Positions 55,900 through 64,000 of a stretch of DNA of 64,000 nucleotides are shown here, in pieces. The notes under the pieces were generated by a model that had not been told where the DNA came from, made no database searches, and saw only the letters and a program-made list of their open reading frames with translations. How positions within the stretch are numbered: the first letter of the stretch is position 1; the number at the start of each line of letters is the position of its first letter. Origin of the DNA: Gluconobacter aidae (GTDB taxonomy: Bacteria > Pseudomonadota > Alphaproteobacteria > Acetobacterales > Acetobacteraceae); assembly GCF_009547075.1 (NCBI RefSeq), contig NZ_WIPH01000008.1, forward strand, positions 49,107-113,106. Reading direction: 5' to 3'. A program made the translations under genes and the position numbers.

Positions 55900-56362
55900 G
55901 ATCCAACTGTCCTTTTTGTAAAGACTGTTTCCGCTGTGATATTCTGGACCTGTGAAGTCTTGAAAGGAACGAAGGACATCTTCCTCCTCTCAAGCCAGCG
56001 ATCAGTACCAGACATCGGCAGCATGAGAACTTACTGAGCCTATTCTATTGCTTAAGACAAACACGGCTTCTGACGTTTCCGTGAGGGAAGGGACAGGATT
56101 GCTCAGAAACGGGGCGTGATGCGGCTCACCGAATAATTACACTGCCGTTCCGGAAATCTTCCGGCTGCTTTTCGAATACAAAAAATGGCAGTTTTCCAAC
56201 ACATTACAGAATATTGCTGCAAAGCCTACAGGAGCGGTACAGTATGTGTTTTCTGCATGTTTCTATGACTCGATATGCGTTTATAGCATGGCTAAAAAGT
56301 CTCGTCCTGATGGTGACATCGCCGGATTGACGGTTTTGAGCGGCTCGGGCACCGTGGCGTTC
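55900..56362. other. Divergent control region between adhA and the alkyltransferase gene
   Basis: About 460 bases. The part next to adhA has the ribosome-binding site and probably the strong adh promoter, but no convincing hexamer pair was found on the minus strand; TAGAAT near 56040-56045 is one possible -10. Positions 56160-56290 are AT-richer. No gene was recognised; the alkyltransferase frame extends into it (ATGs at 56246 and 56288) without a ribosome-binding site. Confidence 0.4.
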
Positions 56363-56809
56363 ATGCCACAGCTATCCTGCCACTCACCTTTCGGGGCCCT
56401 TACCATCAGTGAAGATGAGGGCCAGATCGTCGCTCTGGACTGGGGTTGGGGGCGCGATCAGGAGGAGACTCCACTCCTTCTGAAGGCCCGCGATCTTCTG
56501 GAGCGCTATTTTGACGGGGAATCGGTCGATTTCGACACGCTGCCCTATCGCCCCTACGGGACTCCGTACCGGCAGAAGGTCTGGGACGCGCTGCGCCGGA
56601 TCCCCTATGGGCAGACGCGGACCTATGCGGATATCGCGGCTGAGGTCGGCGGGTCTGCACGGTCGGTCGGGGGGGCGGTTGGGGCGAATCCGATTCCGAT
56701 CCTGATCCCCTGTCACCGGGTTGTCGGCCGGGCGGGGCTTGGCGGGTATTCGGGGCTCGGTGGCATCGCGGACAAGCATGCCATGCTGCATCTGGAAGGT
56801 GTGCTGTAA
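56363..56809 (+). CDS. ogt: Methylated-DNA--[protein]-cysteine S-methyltransferase
   Basis: About 148 residues from MPQLSCHSPFGALTISED, the usual start of the family; ATGs at 56288 and 56246 would give a longer form. The DNA-binding part KVWDALRRIPYGQTRTYADI and the active-site IPCHRVVGRAGLGGYSGL with Cys117 are intact. It repairs O6-alkylguanine by suicidal transfer of the alkyl group to this cysteine. It is useful in a cell exposed to reactive aldehydes, although that link is only a guess. Confidence 0.88.
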   Translation: MPQLSCHSPFGALTISEDEGQIVALDWGWGRDQEETPLLLKARDLLERYFDGESVDFDTLPYRPYGTPYRQKVWDALRRIPYGQTRTYADIAAEVGGSARSVGGAVGANPIPILIPCHRVVGRAGLGGYSGLGGIADKHAMLHLEGVL

Positions 56810-56847
56810 CGGGAGGCTTTTCCCGTCATTCCGGGTGACCGGGCAAC

Positions 56848-56876
56848 AAAAAAGGGGAGCCGAAGCTCCCCTTTTT
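56848..56876. terminator. Bidirectional terminator between ogt and rho
   Basis: GGGGAGC/GCTCCCC with a CGAA tetraloop (56854-56871), flanked by six A on one side and five T on the other. It can end both the plus-strand ogt and the minus-strand rho transcripts. Confidence 0.9.
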
Positions 56877-56900
56877 CATGTCGGCCGTGCTGATCGTGGA

Positions 56901-58202
56901 TCAGTTGTTCATGGCCTCGAAGAAGTCGTGGTTGGACTTGCTGTATTTGAGCTTGTCCAGCAGGAAGTCCATGGCGTCCATCGTGCCCATCGGAGCCAGG
57001 ATGCGGCGCAGGACCCACATCTTGGACAGTTCGGCACGGTCCACCAGCAGTTCTTCCTTACGCGTGCCCGACTTGGTGATATCGATGGCGGGGAAGGTGC
57101 GCTTGTCGGCCAGCTTGCGGTCCAGGATGAGCTCGGCGTTACCGGTCCCCTTGAACTCTTCGAAGATGACTTCGTCCATGCGCGAGCCCGTGTCGATCAG
57201 GGCTGTTGCGATGATCGTGAGCGAGCCGCCTTCCTCGATGTTACGCGCGGCGCCGAAGAAGCGCTTGGGGCGTTGCAGGGCGTTGGCGTCCACACCGCCG
57301 GTCAGCACCTTGCCCGAGGAGGGGACGACGGTGTTGTAGGCGCGGGCGAGACGGGTGATGGAGTCCAGCAGGATGACCACGTCGCGCTTGTGCTCGACGA
57401 GGCGCTTGGCCTTTTCCAGCACCATTTCCGTTACCTGGACGTGGCGGGTTGCCGGTTCGTCGAAGGTGGAGGAGACGACTTCGCCGCGGACCGAGCGGGC
57501 CATGTCCGTCACTTCTTCCGGGCGTTCGTCGATCAGCAGAACGATCAGGAACACTTCGGGGTGGTTGGCGGAGATCGACGCTGCGATGCTCTGGAGCATC
57601 ACGGTCTTGCCGGTGCGGGGCGGGGCGACGATCAGGGCGCGCTGGCCCATGCCGATCGGCGTCACGAGATCGATCACGCGCGGGGTGTAGTCGCGCTGGT
57701 CTTTCTTGCCCTTGCCGCGCGGGGAGGTTTCCGTGACGGCGGCTTCGGACTGTTCGACTTCCATCTTCAGGCGACGCTCGGGGTAGAGCGGCGTGAGGTT
57801 GTCGAAGTTGATGCGCGTCCGGACGGTTTCCGGGGCCTCGAAATTGATGGTGTTGACCTTCAGCAGCGCGAAATAGCGCTCGCCGTCGCGCGGGGCGCGG
57901 ATCTGGCCTTCAACCGTGTCGCCCGGGCGCAGGCCGAAGCGGCGGACCTGCGTGGGGGAAATGTAGATGTCGTCAGGGCCGGGAAGGTAGTTGGCTTCCG
58001 GGCTGCGCAGGAAACCGAAGCCGTCCGGCAGGATTTCGAGCGTTCCTTCGCCGTAGATCGCCTGATCGCGTTCGGCAAGGGTCTTGAGGATGGCGAACAT
58101 GATGTCCTGCTTGCGCATGGACGAGACGTTCTCGATCTCCAGTTCCTCTGCATAAGCCAGCAGATCGGCGGGAGATTTCTTCTTGAGTTCGGCGAGATGC
58201 AT
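56901..58202 (-). CDS. rho: Transcription termination factor Rho
   Basis: 433 residues from [20 protein letters not shown]; the frame is open to 58262 but the family starts here. RNA-binding [20 protein letters not shown], Walker [19 protein letters not shown]-loop and R-loop regions [36 protein letters not shown]. It forms a hexameric RNA helicase. rho is part of the origin-proximal gene set in Alphaproteobacteria. Confidence 0.96.
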   Translation of the reverse strand: MHLAELKKKSPADLLAYAEELEIENVSSMRKQDIMFAILKTLAERDQAIYGEGTLEILPDGFGFLRSPEANYLPGPDDIYISPTQVRRFGLRPGDTVEGQIRAPRDGERYFALLKVNTINFEAPETVRTRINFDNLTPLYPERRLKMEVEQSEAAVTETSPRGKGKKDQRDYTPRVIDLVTPIGMGQRALIVAPPRTGKTVMLQSIAASISANHPEVFLIVLLIDERPEEVTDMARSVRGEVVSSTFDEPATRHVQVTEMVLEKAKRLVEHKRDVVILLDSITRLARAYNTVVPSSGKVLTGGVDANALQRPKRFFGAARNIEEGGSLTIIATALIDTGSRMDEVIFEEFKGTGNAELILDRKLADKRTFPAIDITKSGTRKEELLVDRAELSKMWVLRRILAPMGTMDAMDFLLDKLKYSKSNHDFFEAMNN

Positions 58203-58404
58203 GAAAGACGCGCCTTGATGTGCCGGTAGTGGCAGACCTGATAGGGGAGGATGCGCGACCACACAGAAGACAGGGCGACTGGGCGGGGGCTTCTTGTGTC
58301 AGGCGGGGATCCGTAAAGATTTCGCAGGACAGTGAAGCGGGCGTCATCCGGATGGAAAGGGAGACCGGGTGACAGGACGTCACCGGAAAGTCGTCCTTCG
58401 ATTA

Positions 58405-58448
58405 CCGGAGCGCGCGAGCCGGTGTCAAGGCTGGTGCGCGTGCTCCGG
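58405..58448 (-). repeat. Imperfect long hairpin upstream of rho
   Basis: CCGGAGCGCGCGAGCCGG at 58405 and the copy ending GCGCGTGCTCCGG at 58448 pair over 12 or more bases with small bulges. It lies 200 bases ahead of rho and 44 bases after the oxidoreductase stop. No T-tract follows on the minus strand. It may be a structured end for the oxidoreductase transcript or part of a rho leader. The rest of 58203-58491 shows nothing else clear. Confidence 0.4.
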
Positions 58449-58491
58449 AACACTTTGATCCATGTCAGTTTCGGGGGGCGGTTTTTCAGAG

Positions 58492-60039
58492 TCAGGTTTT
58501 GAGCATGGCGTCCGCCGTACGCAGGGACAGAGCCATGATGGCCAGTGCGGGGTTGGCGGCGGCGGCGCTGGGGAAGATCGAATGATCGGAGATCCACAGA
58601 TTGTCGATATCGAAACTGCGGCCGACCGGATTGACGACATTGCTGCCTGCGTCCGTGCCCATGCGGCAGGTGCCGATCATGTGGGCGGCGCGGTCGATGA
58701 CGCGGATGTCCTTTGCGCCCACGGCCTCCCACATCTGCGTCAGCAGGCGGGCAGCGTGGTGGTGCATGGCCCATTCGTTGGGGCCGTAGGAGTGCTCGAT
58801 CAGGGGTTTGGGGATACCGAATGCGTCCTTCTCATTCGAGAGGGTCACGCGGTTTTCTGGGCGGGGTAGACATTCACCATTAATGCCCATGCCGGCGGAG
58901 CGGTTGTATCCGGCAAGCGCGCGGGCGAAGGCCGGGCCGCGTGTCGTGGTGCCGCGGGCGAGGTTCTGGCCCCAGGTTGCGGGCATCATGCCCAGCGACT
59001 GCACAAGGTAGCCGCCGACGAAATCCGCGTCTTTGGGGCGCATCATGTCTTCGGTGATGGTCAGGGACGGGTAGCCGCGATTGGGGCGGATGTCCTCGTC
59101 GAACTCGCCCCAGACCTGGGTGGAGACATGGGTCATGTAGTTCTGGCCGACCTGACCGGAGCTGTTGGCGAGGCCGTTGGTCAGGAGCAGGCGCGGGGTT
59201 TCGACGGCACCGGCGGCTAGGACGAGGATCGTGCATTTCTGGCGGTGTTCGAGGCCATCCTGGCGATAGACCACGCCGGACACGCGGCCGGAGCTGTCGC
59301 GTTCGATCGTGTGGGCGAAGCAGCCGGGGCGGAGTTCAGCGCCATAGGCGACGGCCATGGGGAGCCAGGTGTTGACCGTGCCTGACTTGGCTCCGTTGCG
59401 GCAGCCCTGATGGCAGGCGCCACAGTTCGCGCAGGCATGGCGGGTGCCGAAATGCGGCTGTTCGATATCGCGGGTGATGAGGGCGGCGGGGCCGTCTGCG
59501 TGGCGCAGGCCGAGCGCGTCACAGGCTTCGCGCATCTTGAGGGCGGCGGAATTGGCGGGCGGGGGCGGATAGGCGTAGCGGCGGTCCGGGTCCCACGGGT
59601 AATGGGCGGGGCCGGAAACTCCGATGAAGGATTCCACGCGCTCGATATAGGGGAGCAGTTCGTCCAGACCGAAGGGCCAGTCCACGCCTTTGCCGGTTTC
59701 GGTGTGCAGGTGGAAGTCGCGGGCGTCCATGCGGGGCATGAAGGCGCCATAATGCAGCAGGGAGCCGCCGAGGCCGGTGCCGCTGTTATTGCCGCCGAAC
59801 GCCTGTGGGTTTGTGCCGGCGGAGAGGCGTTCGTGCAGCCAGTAGAGTTCGCGGGCGGCTACTTCATCGGGGGTGTGGCTCATGGCGGAGAAGGCGGGCC
59901 CGGCTTCCAGCACAACGACGCTTTTGCCATTGCGGGCGAGTTCCGCGGCGAGGGGGGCCCCACCGGCGCCGCTGCCGATAATGACGACATCGGCGATGTC
60001 CGTTTCGGCGAATGTCTTCATGAGGGTACTGCTGCTCAT
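58492..60039 (-). CDS. GMC family FAD-dependent oxidoreductase with Cys cluster
   Basis: 515 residues. FAD-binding [20 protein letters not shown] at the N terminus and the C-terminal GMC motif [11 protein letters not shown]...[18 protein letters not shown]. At about residues 199-212 is [20 protein letters not shown], four Cys of the pattern seen in fructose/gluconate dehydrogenase-like GMC enzymes, where an iron-sulfur cluster has been found in fructose dehydrogenase. It should oxidise a sugar, polyol or alcohol. It overlaps its small-subunit gene by four bases. No cytochrome c gene is adjacent. Confidence 0.85.
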   Translation of the reverse strand: MSSSTLMKTFAETDIADVVIIGSGAGGAPLAAELARNGKSVVVLEAGPAFSAMSHTPDEVAARELYWLHERLSAGTNPQAFGGNNSGTGLGGSLLHYGAFMPRMDARDFHLHTETGKGVDWPFGLDELLPYIERVESFIGVSGPAHYPWDPDRRYAYPPPPANSAALKMREACDALGLRHADGPAALITRDIEQPHFGTRHACANCGACHQGCRNGAKSGTVNTWLPMAVAYGAELRPGCFAHTIERDSSGRVSGVVYRQDGLEHRQKCTILVLAAGAVETPRLLLTNGLANSSGQVGQNYMTHVSTQVWGEFDEDIRPNRGYPSLTITEDMMRPKDADFVGGYLVQSLGMMPATWGQNLARGTTTRGPAFARALAGYNRSAGMGINGECLPRPENRVTLSNEKDAFGIPKPLIEHSYGPNEWAMHHHAARLLTQMWEAVGAKDIRVIDRAAHMIGTCRMGTDAGSNVVNPVGRSFDIDNLWISDHSIFPSAAAANPALAIMALSLRTADAMLKT

Positions 60040-60683
60040 TCGCTGGAGTCTGCCATCTGGAGAAGGGGGGCGGTGGCTTTGGGTTCGAAGTCTTCGCGGC
60101 TGTCAGGGCCGACATTCGTGAAGCCCTGGAAGACGGTGTCGCCGCCGGTGAGGCTGGAGGAAATACCGAGTGCCTGCTGGATGCGCGGGTCGCTCATGAT
60201 GCAGTCCACGATCTCGCCACGCAGGTCTCCGCTCCAGCGTTTCATCTGGGATGCCGTGAGGCGGCCTGCACGGTCGAGGCCAATCTGTCCGTCCATGACG
60301 GCATCGAGCAGCGCGCCGCGCAGATCCGGGGTCAGATGGATGAAGCGGAGTCCGTGCTGGTCGGCTGCGACGTCGTCGAGGGTCAGGAGGGCGGATTCCC
60401 AGGCTTCGGCATCGGGCGGGAGGTCCGCGAAACGCCAGCCGTCGCGGGGGCCGGAGAGCGCGGCGTCGATCCGGGCCGTCATGGCGATGTCGGTACTGGC
60501 AGGCAGGATTTCGTCCAGCGGGAGCAGGACGGGCAGGAGCGCATCAAGGACGGCATAGGCCTGAAACGAGAGTGTCTGCGGCTGTGTGGCCGATACGGAA
60601 AGCCGCGCTGTCAGGATCTCGCGGGTGCGGGCGGAAAGATGGTCGGAGTCCAGAATCTCAGGACGGTCGGGCGGGTGGGACAT
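60036..60683 (-). CDS. Gluconate 2-dehydrogenase subunit 3-like small subunit
   Basis: 215 residues from an ATG behind AGGAGG (spacing five); the longer frame to 60947 is antisense to sucB. The core [39 protein letters not shown] and [20 protein letters not shown] resembles the small subunit that partners GMC flavoproteins. In known complexes this subunit carries a twin-arginine signal that exports the pair, but none is seen here, so the complex may be cytoplasmic. Confidence 0.68.
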   Translation of the reverse strand: MSHPPDRPEILDSDHLSARTREILTARLSVSATQPQTLSFQAYAVLDALLPVLLPLDEILPASTDIAMTARIDAALSGPRDGWRFADLPPDAEAWESALLTLDDVAADQHGLRFIHLTPDLRGALLDAVMDGQIGLDRAGRLTASQMKRWSGDLRGEIVDCIMSDPRIQQALGISSSLTGGDTVFQGFTNVGPDSREDFEPKATAPLLQMADSSE

Positions 60684-60754
60684 TGCGGCCTCCTGCGTTT
60701 TGGTTTCAAAGTCCGGCGACGGGGATGGTTCCGCCTCCCGCTGGGGACGAAGAT

Positions 60755-60804
60755 GCGGTATCCTGCATCCTTGACCTTGGTCCGGACAGGATGCCGGATA
60801 CCGC
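60755..60804. repeat. 16-bp inverted repeat between the GMC genes and sucB
   Basis: GCGGTATCCTGCATCC (60755-60770) and GGATGCCGGATACCGC (60789-60804) are inverted repeats matching at 15 of 16 positions around an 18-base spacer. It lies between divergent genes, 72 bases from the small-subunit start and 48 bases from sucB, so it may be an operator or a structured leader of either. Confidence 0.65.
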
Positions 60805-60851
60805 ACAGACATTTCCCCGCTTCGCGGCGGGACGCAAGACAGGGAAGCAGC

Positions 60852-61937
60852 ATGACGGTCGAAATCAGGGTTCCGGCGCTTGGAGAAAGCCTGACGACTG
60901 CGACTGTCGCGCGGTGGCTCAAACACTCCGGCGACTATGTGCAGCATGACGAGACCATCGTGGAACTGGAGACGGACAAGGTCAGCGTTGAAGTGACCGC
61001 GCCGTCCGCCGGGCGTCTGGAAGACTGTGTGGCGGTGGGGACGGAAGTGGAGATCGGCGGTCTGCTCGGGTCTGTCGATGAGACGGCGGAGGCGCCTGCT
61101 GCGGCTGAACCAACTCCTGTGCCTGCTGCTCCGACTCCCGAACCTGCCGTGTCATCTGCGCGCGTCACGCCTCCTGCTCCTGAAGCGCCGAAGCCTGTCT
61201 CCGTTGCCCCGGCCGCCAAGCTGTCTTCGCATGAAGCGCGGGAACGTCGGGTTCCCATGAGCCGCCTGCGTCAGACGATCGCGCGGAATCTGAAGGCGGC
61301 GCAGAACACGGCGGCCATTCTCACGACGTTCAACGAGATCGACATGTCCGCCGCCAAGGCGCTGCGGGCACAATATAAGGAAGAGTTCGAGAAGAAGCAT
61401 GACGGGGCCCGGCTGGGCTTCATGTCCTTCTTCGCGCGGGCAGTCGTCGGGGCGCTGAAGGATTATCCGGCGATCAATGCGCAGATCGAAGGTGATGAGA
61501 TCGTTTATCGTGATTTCGTCAATCTGGGCATTGCGGTGGGGACGGAGCGCGGACTTGTGGTGCCGGTGCTGCATGATGCCGATCAGATGAGCTTTGCCGA
61601 GCTGGAGCGTCGGATCGCCGATTATGGCAAACGGGCGCGGACGGGCGGGCTGAAACTGGAAGAGCTGTCGCACGGGACGTTCTCCATCACGAATGGCGGG
61701 ATTTTCGGGTCTCTGCTGTCCACACCGATCCTGAACACGCCGCAGTCGGGCATTCTGGGGATGCATGCCATTCAGGAGCGCCCGGTCGTGCGGGAGGGAC
61801 AGATCGTGATCCGGCCAATGATGTATGTGGCGCTGTCTTACGATCACCGGATCGTGGACGGGCGGGAGGCGGTGAGCTTCCTCGTCCGGATCAAGCAGCT
61901 TGTGGAAGATCCGAGGCGTCTGCTTCTGGATCTGTGA
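60852..61937 (+). CDS. sucB: 2-oxoglutarate dehydrogenase E2, dihydrolipoyllysine succinyltransferase
   Basis: 361 residues from the ATG at 60852, nine bases after a GGGAAG. The lipoyl domain (1-76) has [12 protein letters not shown] with lipoyl-Lys43. An Ala/Pro linker follows, then the catalytic domain from [20 protein letters not shown] through [39 protein letters not shown] and [16 protein letters not shown] (H332, D336). The peripheral subunit-binding domain that normally sits between them is missing, and the protein is 40-50 residues short. No E1 or E3 gene is nearby. Confidence 0.93.
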   Translation: MTVEIRVPALGESLTTATVARWLKHSGDYVQHDETIVELETDKVSVEVTAPSAGRLEDCVAVGTEVEIGGLLGSVDETAEAPAAAEPTPVPAAPTPEPAVSSARVTPPAPEAPKPVSVAPAAKLSSHEARERRVPMSRLRQTIARNLKAAQNTAAILTTFNEIDMSAAKALRAQYKEEFEKKHDGARLGFMSFFARAVVGALKDYPAINAQIEGDEIVYRDFVNLGIAVGTERGLVVPVLHDADQMSFAELERRIADYGKRARTGGLKLEELSHGTFSITNGGIFGSLLSTPILNTPQSGILGMHAIQERPVVREGQIVIRPMMYVALSYDHRIVDGREAVSFLVRIKQLVEDPRRLLLDL

Positions 61938-62052
61938 TGCCTTTTGCGTGGCTGGGGCGTTGAAAAGCGTACCAGTCATGCCGAACGCCGGACAGGAAAC
62001 TGTTCCCTCGCGTTCTGTCTGTTGTTCTGAACCCGGGGATGGTTTTCTGAAG

Positions 62053-63063
62053 ATGCGTGATGTTTCCAGACTGACGCGGTTTGTGGCCCTGCTATCTGCG
62101 TCCACGGCGATGGTTATGGGGTTTGCGCCGCTGGTGGCCTGTGCGCGGCCGGACAGTGCGGGGCCTGAACTGTCGACACAGCAGCCCGATACGACGCCAT
62201 CGCTTGGCGCTTCAGTACCCCCGCCTGCCAGCAATCCGCCGACGGATACGCCGCCGCAGCCTGATCTTGCGCCGCCGCCGATCGATATTCCGGATCTGCC
62301 GGTTGTGTCGGATGAGGTGGCGCGGCAGGAGGCGTCCCGGCTGGCGGTGCTGATGAAGCACAATGTCAAAGGGTTCAGCACGTACACGCCGGAGCGTCGC
62401 AAGGCGTTCCTGACGCTTGCGAAGGATGCGGTGACGCAGGCTGATATGCCGGTTTCGCGGCCGCAGCTTGTCATGGTCGTGGATCGTAACGAGAAGATCC
62501 AGCATCTGGATTATGTTCTGGCGTTGCCGGATGCCCCTTGGGAATCTCTTGGAGGGACGCCGGTTTCGACCGGGACGACGGGGCGCAAATATTACTATAT
62601 CACACCGACTGGTGTATTTCAGAACACGGCGGATCGTCTGGGGTATCGGGCGGAAGGCACGAAGAACAAGTACGGAATCCGCGGGATCGGCGCCAAGGGA
62701 TCGCGTGTGTGGGACATGGGATGGCAGACGGCGATGAAGGGCTGGCTGCCGCGCCATGAAACCGGACAGATCCGGCTGGAGATCCATGCGACGGACCCGC
62801 AGTTTCTGGAATGGCGACTGGGACATCCGGCTTCGGAAGGATGTATCCGTATTCCGGGGACCATGAATAAATTCATGGACCATTACGGGCTGATCGACGC
62901 GCTGTATGAGCAGGCTGCGAGTTATGATCCGCGTTTTCAGGCGCTGCTTCCCAAAGACCGGCAGCCGACGCGGATTGCCGGGGATCTGGTCGTGGTGATC
63001 GATTCAGGACCGTTGACAGAGCCGAAGATCGACCCGATTGCGGATAAAAGACCGTTACCGTAA
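62053..63063 (+). CDS. L,D-transpeptidase (YkuD family)
   Basis: 336 residues from MRDVSRLTRFVALLSASTAM; longer frames start at 61900 and 61978. A signal or lipoprotein-like segment ends at PLVACA, followed by a Pro-rich spacer (about residues 38-90). The catalytic region is LEIHATDPQFLEWRLGHPASEGCIRIP, in which the His and Cys match the YkuD active site (SEGCIRI instead of SHGCIRM). It would crosslink peptidoglycan or attach proteins to it in the periplasm. It follows sucB by 115 bases. Confidence 0.83.
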   Translation: MRDVSRLTRFVALLSASTAMVMGFAPLVACARPDSAGPELSTQQPDTTPSLGASVPPPASNPPTDTPPQPDLAPPPIDIPDLPVVSDEVARQEASRLAVLMKHNVKGFSTYTPERRKAFLTLAKDAVTQADMPVSRPQLVMVVDRNEKIQHLDYVLALPDAPWESLGGTPVSTGTTGRKYYYITPTGVFQNTADRLGYRAEGTKNKYGIRGIGAKGSRVWDMGWQTAMKGWLPRHETGQIRLEIHATDPQFLEWRLGHPASEGCIRIPGTMNKFMDHYGLIDALYEQAASYDPRFQALLPKDRQPTRIAGDLVVVIDSGPLTEPKIDPIADKRPLP

Positions 63064-63206
63064 GTATAGAATAAGAAATATTTCAAAATAAGTATGAAGA
63101 TTTGAAGTAAAGCATATGAATATTTTATTTCAGGAACGGTAAAGCGGTTTTCCTGACCTGAAGCCTTCCGTATGGAGTGCGCGCCAATCACTGGAGCCCA
63201 CTCCCC

Positions 63207-64000
63207 ATGACGTTCAAGATGCGTAACCATATTCTGCTTTCCGGATGCTTTGCCGGCGCTCTGTTTCTGGGGGGCGGCGCGCAGGCTCATGTTCTTGATT
63301 CAAAACAGAAAAAGCATGTAGAGCATAAAACCAGAAAAGAAAAAGATGCGACACCGGGAGTGGAAAACCTTACCGTTCTTGGTCATGCCGCGCGGATTGC
63401 GCCTGCGACGGTCCCGCTGGATATTACGGAGCCGACATCAAAAATCCAGTCCGGCTTTCTGAGTAACAACATTATTCCGCTTGCCAGCATCGACGATATC
63501 ATCCGGTTCCAGCCGAGCGTTTATTCGCAAAATCCTAACGGTCCCGGAATGGGTAAGGCCGAGGCGATGAGCCTTCGTGGCTTTCAGGACGGCCAGTACA
63601 ACATGACGTTCGATGGTATTCCGTTCGGGGATGCCAGCGATCTGCATCACACGACATCGTCCCTGTTCATCTCGCACTTTCTGGGAGAAGCGCAGATTGA
63701 TCGCGGTCCCGGAACGGGGTCCACGATCGGAAATGCCACGTTCGGTGGAACGATGGGGTTCATGTCCAAGACGCCTTCGGCCAAAAGAGGGGTGTCGCTC
63801 TACGGGACTTATGGCAGTTTCAACACGCGCGCCGGTGGCATCGAATTCGACAGCGGCAAGACGCGTTTTGGTCGTGCGTTTCTCGACATGCAGCATGAAG
63901 AGACGAACGGATATCTGACCAATTCGGCCGAGCGCCGGAGCAATCTGATGTTCAAGGATGTGATTGATCAGAGGTGGTCCCGGTTTTTCGGACAGGGGGT
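63207..64000 (+). CDS. TonB-dependent receptor, 5' part cut by the window end
   Basis: The frame starts at 63207 (GGAG ten bases upstream; ATG 63219 is an alternative) and is still open at the last base, about 264 codons. A signal peptide ends near GGGAQA. The mature start is Lys/His-rich (QKKHVEHKTRKEKD), followed by a TonB-box-like ENLTVLGHAARIAP. The plug has IDDIIRFQPSVYSQNPNGPG, AMSLRGFQDGQYNMTFDGIP and AQIDRGPGTGSTIGNATFGG. The barrel begins with LYGTYGSFNTRAGGIEFDSG. The ligand is unknown. The gap before it (63064-63206) is AT-rich and holds no recognised Fur box. Confidence 0.85.
   Translation, partial: MTFKMRNHILLSGCFAGALFLGGGAQAHVLDSKQKKHVEHKTRKEKDATPGVENLTVLGHAARIAPATVPLDITEPTSKIQSGFLSNNIIPLASIDDIIRFQPSVYSQNPNGPGMGKAEAMSLRGFQDGQYNMTFDGIPFGDASDLHHTTSSLFISHFLGEAQIDRGPGTGSTIGNATFGGTMGFMSKTPSAKRGVSLYGTYGSFNTRAGGIEFDSGKTRFGRAFLDMQHEETNGYLTNSAERRSNLMFKDVIDQRWSRFFGQG

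Overview
The window looks like chromosomal DNA of an acetic acid bacterium, most likely Gluconobacter (G. oxydans group). It is GC-rich. It carries the two-gene PQQ-dependent membrane alcohol dehydrogenase (adhA-adhB) whose protein sequences I recognise as very close to those of G. oxydans. The gene neighbourhoods hemE/maf and rho/mnmE/mnmG/rsmG/parA/parB are those found around the origin in Alphaproteobacteria. No insertion sequence, phage gene or CRISPR array was seen.

Layout. 1-5.4 kb: end of an SBF-like transporter, then a minus-strand vitamin B12 uptake operon (btuB-btuF-btuC-btuD) led by a cobalamin riboswitch. 5.5-9.1 kb: a lone sulfotransferase and a large TonB-dependent receptor. 9.2-15.9 kb: a ferritin-like DUF892 protein, a YhaO/YhaN-type nuclease/ATPase pair, an AraC-type regulator and a decayed PfkB sugar kinase. 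16-21.8 kb: htpG with a heat-shock-like promoter and the flagellar hook genes flgE, flgK, flgL. 22-28.9 kb: MATE and EamA transporters, an unknown small protein, an S9 peptidase, a DedA protein and an SDR oxidoreductase. 28.9-31.2 kb: heme genes hemE and hemJ with a HAD phosphatase overlapping both.

31.2-31.5 kb lies between divergent hemE and maf. It is the best candidate for the replication origin (oriC) and contains fifteen GTAC cores in about 300 bp. About 15 kb further on, parB-parA-rsmG-mnmG-mnmE carries two parS sites inside coding sequence (rsmG start and mnmE), which fits an origin-proximal partition region.

32-46.5 kb: tRNA-Ala(GGC), a DUF2501 secreted protein, YbaK deacylase, a lytic transglycosylase, a zinc/manganese ABC transporter (znuACB) with a Zur-like box, a sugar porter, a HIT-like hydrolase, the dTDP-L-rhamnose operon (rfbBACD plus a glycosyltransferase), an uncharacterised PLP-fold protein coupled to a histidine phosphatase, and tRNA-Lys(CTT). 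52-58 kb: adhA-adhB, a DNA alkyltransferase and rho. 58-64 kb: a GMC flavoprotein with a small subunit but no visible Tat signal or cytochrome, a 2-oxoglutarate dehydrogenase E2 that lacks the usual subunit-binding domain, an L,D-transpeptidase, and the start of a second large TonB-dependent receptor cut by the window edge.

Most called starts rest on ribosome-binding sites and family length. Where a start differs from the longest open frame, the reason is given in the entry.
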